DNA from: Ruminococcaceae bacterium UBA3903
GTDB taxonomy: Bacteria > Bacillota > Clostridia > Oscillospirales > Acutalibacteraceae
DNA length: 6,756 bases
Reading direction: 5' to 3'
NCBI GenBank assembly: GCA_002391625.1
Contig: DGFJ01000021.1
Span: forward strand, 1 to 6,756
This document shows positions 4,729-6,756 of the stretch, one piece after another (within the stretch, counting starts at the first letter, position 1; every line of letters begins with the position of its first letter). Position numbers and translations under genes: made by a program. A model generated the notes under the pieces. It made no database searches and had not been told where the DNA came from. It worked only from the letters and a program-made list of their open reading frames with translations.

Positions 4729-6162
4729 GGAAATTTTTAATAAATCCACAGTGTCAACATTGCCGTTAAGATTACAGTCTGCCGCCTCTAAAAAATACGG
4801 TGATAAAGAACTCTTGCCAAGAAGATAAGCTGACAGAGCCTTGGTATCACGAGAATTTACGTTTCCCTCGCCGGTTAAGTCACCTGTTACTATAATGGTG
4901 TATTTTGCAATTATGCTTCCGTTTTTTATAAACGAAGCGGTAGCACCTGTGCCTAGATTACCACTTGTTACAACAGTATTCTCATAATTTGTAAAGGCTA
5001 CACTAAGAGAAGAATATTTTAATTTAGACTTAAACTGTGCGATGGTTGTACCGCTCTTTACATTTTTTATCATAAAGCTGTCATTATCAATATAGTAAAC
5101 ATCAGATGTAATGCTGTTATTGTTACTGCTACTATTGTTGGCTGAGGAATTGCTGCTTTGGGACGAGCTGGGTGGTGCTGTGGCTGGCTGTGGGTAGGAC
5201 AAGTCCCCTTTATCAATAGTGGTACAAATACAGCTGTTAACAGAAAATAGTATAATTTTGTTATCAACAGAACACATATAGTCTTGCGGTTCATCTAACG
5301 TATATAGCAGAACCTGCTTGCCGTTATATTTGTTATAACCATATATTTTGCCGTTAGCCGTGCGGCAAAAGTAGTTTTTGGCAATACCTACGTTTGTATT
5401 TGAGGAGGATATAGAGGTGGTAAAGGTTGGAAAATCGTTTTCTGAGCTAACGGCGGTGCCGTTATAGTCTGCGAATATATCGTCTTGGGTAACGTATATA
5501 GGTGACTGAAGCTTTTGTGATAAAAAAGTCGTAAAGGTTGAATCATTACTGCTGCTTGAAAAAATCCTGTCATTTGTAGCAGCAAAAACAGTTTCACCGT
5601 TTGTAGAGGTGAAAAGCTGGTTAATAGCCTCTGGCAGAGTTGTGCGGTATATATATGACCCGTTTGAATTATAACAGCTTACTGTGCTGTGATAACGATT
5701 ATCAAGAAAGTACATATTGCCATTTGAATTAACAGCAAAGCTATATTTACCGGATGTAGAAATGTTGTCTATTTGAAATGAACTAATGCTGTTATCAATA
5801 AAATTATACATGGTGATTTCTAAGCAGGGGGTGGAAATATTGCTAATCTGAGATAAAAAGTACACACATGAGTTTATTGACACACAGTCTATGTATTTTT
5901 GATTTAAAGACAAATTAATTTTATTACAATCATTATCAGATGTAATCTGGTTAATTACTACAGTTTTCCCCGTAGCACCTATAATGTATGTATTAGAGCT
6001 GTTATCAGTTAGCATTTTGTAGCTTTCCATATTTTTAATGTCAGAAAAATCCCAGAATGATTCTGTAGCATATACATGAGAATTGCTATAAAGGGCAATA
6101 AATAGTGAGAATATAAAAAGCAATAAAAAAGTATTTGGTACAAATTTATTTATTTTTAACAT
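4714..6162 (-). CDS. Secreted propeller-like protein with C-terminal dockerin-type module
   Basis: A 482-residue exported protein. Residues 1-32 are a signal peptide: basic MLKINK, hydrophobic core FLLLFIFSLFIALY, likely cleavage after HVYA. Residues 40-315 are repetitive beta sequence, with units of about 40 residues such as AVNSNGNMYFLDN, TNGETVFAATNDRIF and TANGKIYGYNKYNGK, suggesting a beta-propeller. A Pro/Ser/Asn linker follows (324-350, rich in SS and NN). A small beta domain spans about 354-425 (KSGTTIAQFKSKL). The end carries two calcium-loop repeats of dockerin type: D428-x-T-x-E-G with D439, and D462-x-N-x-N-G with D473. The second helix is cut short by the C-terminus (DLLKISKKSI). 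Dockerins bind cohesins, but similar modules occur in non-cellulosomal proteins and no cohesin or glycoside hydrolase is nearby, so the ligand is unknown. ATG 6162 has only a weak ribosome site (AAAGAG, 6176-6171). The gene has its own promoter and may read on into the small spoVM pair 83 bases downstream. Confidence 0.82.
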   Translation of the reverse strand: MLKINKFVPNTFLLLFIFSLFIALYSNSHVYATESFWDFSDIKNMESYKMLTDNSSNTYIIGATGKTVVINQITSDNDCNKINLSLNQKYIDCVSINSCVYFLSQISNISTPCLEITMYNFIDNSISSFQIDNISTSGKYSFAVNSNGNMYFLDNRYHSTVSCYNSNGSYIYRTTLPEAINQLFTSTNGETVFAATNDRIFSSSSNDSTFTTFLSQKLQSPIYVTQDDIFADYNGTAVSSENDFPTFTTSISSSNTNVGIAKNYFCRTANGKIYGYNKYNGKQVLLYTLDEPQDYMCSVDNKIILFSVNSCICTTIDKGDLSYPQPATAPPSSSQSSNSSANNSSSNNNSITSDVYYIDNDSFMIKNVKSGTTIAQFKSKLKYSSLSVAFTNYENTVVTSGNLGTGATASFIKNGSIIAKYTIIVTGDLTGEGNVNSRDTKALSAYLLGKSSLSPYFLEAADCNLNGNVDTVDLLKISKKSI

Positions 6163-6196
6163 AAAATCATCTCTTTTTGCGATTATTGTATAGAAG

Positions 6197-6226
6197 ATTA
6201 TACCACTCGGAAATCAAAAGCTGCAA
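6197..6226 (-). promoter_or_regulatory. Probable promoter of the dockerin gene
   Basis: On the minus strand, -35 TTGCAG (6226-6221), an 18-base spacer, and a perfect -10 TATAAT (6202-6197). It predicts a leader of about 28 bases before ATG 6162. The inverted repeat at 6229-6249 sits directly upstream of the -35. Confidence 0.65.
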
Positions 6227-6228
6227 AA

Positions 6229-6249
6229 TAAGTGATAAATAATCACTTA
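6229..6249. repeat. Operator-like inverted repeat between divergent promoters
   Basis: TAAGTGAT (6229-6236) and ATCACTTA (6242-6249) are perfect 8-base arms around AAATA. The repeat lies between the minus promoter (-35 at 6226-6221) and the plus promoter (-35 at 6270-6275). There is no T run on either side, so it is not a terminator. A dimeric DNA-binding regulator is the natural guess, but none is encoded nearby. Confidence 0.5.
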
Positions 6250-6269
6250 AAAAGATTTTGAAATTTCTC

Positions 6270-6298
6270 TTGTAATTTAATGCATAATTTGGTATAAT
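6270..6298 (+). promoter_or_regulatory. Upstream plus-strand promoter P1 before the right tRNA array
   Basis: -35 TTGTAA (6270-6275), a 17-base spacer, and a perfect -10 TATAAT (6293-6298). Transcription would start near 6305. It is preceded by AAAAAGATTTTGAAA (6249-6263), the same 15 bases found before the second promoter. It probably adds to tRNA array transcription. Confidence 0.6.
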
Positions 6299-6358
6299 AC
6301 AGGAGTTGCAAAAATGGTACACGCTTTTATCTATTCGGCACTACAACCTGTCAAAAAG

Positions 6359-6379
6359 ATTTTGAAAAACTTTCAAAAT
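6359..6379. repeat. Inverted repeat abutting the tRNA promoter
   Basis: ATTTTGAAA (6359-6367) and TTTCAAAAT (6371-6379) are perfect 9-base arms around AAC, ending four bases before the -35 of the tRNA promoter. It could be a protein-binding site or, as an A/T-tract block, an UP-element-like activator of a stable-RNA promoter. Confidence 0.5.
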
Positions 6380-6383
6380 ATGC

Positions 6384-6413
6384 TTGACAAATTACGGGAT
6401 AATCTGATATAAT
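6384..6413 (+). promoter_or_regulatory. Strong promoter P2 of the right tRNA array
   Basis: Consensus -35 TTGACA (6384-6389), an 18-base spacer, and consensus -10 TATAAT (6408-6413) with an extended TG (6405-6406). Transcription would start near 6420, about 26 bases before tRNA-Gly. This is the best promoter in the window, fitting a stable-RNA operon. Confidence 0.9.
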
Positions 6414-6445
6414 GTAACCCGTCGCTTAATGGTGATAACCTTTAT

Positions 6446-6519
6446 GCGGATGTAGTTTAGTGGTAGAACTTCAGCCTTCCAAGCTGATCGTGTGGGTTCG
6501 ATTCCCATCATCCGCTCCA
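6446..6519 (+). tRNA. tRNA-Gly (anticodon TCC)
   Basis: Acceptor GCGGATG pairs with CATCCGC (6509-6515). The anticodon stem TCAGC/GCTGA encloses loop CTTCCAA with anticodon TCC at 6478-6480. The discriminator is T and CCA is encoded. First gene of the right array; it reads GGA/GGG codons and complements the GCC isoacceptor in the left array. Confidence 0.96.
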
Positions 6520-6554
6520 CTTATTTTTCCGTAGTTTAGGCAATGATAATATTT

Positions 6555-6631
6555 GCGCCAATAGCTCAGCTGGATAGAGCAACTGCCTTCTAAGCAGTAG
6601 GTCAGGGGTTCGAGTCCCTTTTGGCGCGCCA
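6555..6631 (+). tRNA. tRNA-Arg (anticodon TCT)
   Basis: Acceptor GCGCCAA pairs with TTGGCGC (6621-6627). The anticodon stem ACTGC/GCAGT encloses loop CTTCTAA with anticodon TCT at 6589-6591. The discriminator is G and CCA is encoded. It reads AGA/AGG, the usual Arg codons of AT-rich genomes. The AT-rich 35-base gap before it shows no promoter. Confidence 0.96.
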
Positions 6632-6636
6632 GTTAT

Positions 6637-6714
6637 GGTGGATATAGCTTAGTTGGTTAAAGCGCCAGTTTGTGGCACTGGAGACCGTCGGTTCGAATCC
6701 GATTATCCACCCCA
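6637..6714 (+). tRNA. tRNA-His (anticodon GTG)
   Basis: Acceptor GTGGATA (6638-6644) pairs with TATCCAC (6704-6710). The extra G at 6637 faces C6711, giving the G(-1):C73 pair that identifies tRNA-His, so the gene is taken from 6637. The anticodon stem CCAGT/ACTGG encloses loop TTGTGGC with GTG at 6672-6674. CCA is encoded. Confidence 0.96.
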
Positions 6715-6717
6715 TTT

Positions 6718-6756
6718 GACTCATTAGCTCAGTTGGCAGAGCACTTGACTTTTAAT
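6718..6756 (+). tRNA. tRNA-Lys (anticodon TTT), 5' part only
   Basis: The 5' half of a tRNA, cut by the window end. It has acceptor GACTCAT, then TAGCTC of the D-arm, D-loop AGTTGGCA, and an anticodon stem beginning CTTGA. The loop CTTTTAA holds TTT at 6751-6753, which reads Lys. The 3' half is outside the window, so pairing of the acceptor stem cannot be checked. Confidence 0.9.

Overview
The window looks like a stretch of chromosome from a low-GC, spore-forming Firmicute of the class Clostridia, probably a Ruminococcaceae/Oscillospiraceae-type gut anaerobe. The evidence is AT-rich spacers with clear sigma-A promoters, strong AGGAGG-type ribosome sites, a tRNA-sensing T-box leader on tyrS, a very short spoVM-like sporulation gene, and a secreted protein ending in a dockerin-type calcium-binding module. 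Genus and species cannot be fixed from this sequence alone.

Layout: two tRNA arrays frame the window. The left array (37-468) encodes Val(TAC), Asp(GTC), Phe(GAA), Gly(GCC) and Cys(GCA). It has an intrinsic terminator before Cys and a strong one after it. After a gene-free spacer come a sigma-A promoter, a complete tyrosine T-box with mutually exclusive antiterminator and terminator, and tyrS (1031-2296) with its own terminator. Next is a pentapeptide-repeat gene (2393-3043) whose five-residue register runs straight through a single in-frame TAG. It is followed by a promoter and a membrane-anchored VanY-type D,D-carboxypeptidase (3240-4232) with its terminator.

The other genes lie on the minus strand. 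A secreted propeller-like dockerin protein (6162-4714) is followed by two very short genes: a 47-residue, cysteine-rich, two-helix membrane protein (4630-4487) and, 13 bases on, a 30-residue SpoVM-like protein (4473-4381). These two form a probable sporulation mini-operon. The divergent region 6163-6445 carries a minus promoter for the dockerin gene, an operator-like inverted repeat, and two successive plus promoters that share an exact 15-base repeat. The right tRNA array, Gly(TCC)-Arg(TCT)-His(GTG)-Lys(TTT, cut by the window end), starts there.

How the genes fit together: much of the window is translation supply (nine tRNA genes plus TyrRS, itself controlled by uncharged tRNA-Tyr). The rest concerns the cell envelope and development: peptidoglycan trimming, a secreted or surface calcium-binding protein, and spore-coat assembly. 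No mobile element, CRISPR array or rRNA was seen. The most unusual items are the amber-interrupted pentapeptide gene, the spoVM-linked membrane microprotein, and the layered promoter/inverted-repeat architecture upstream of the second tRNA array.
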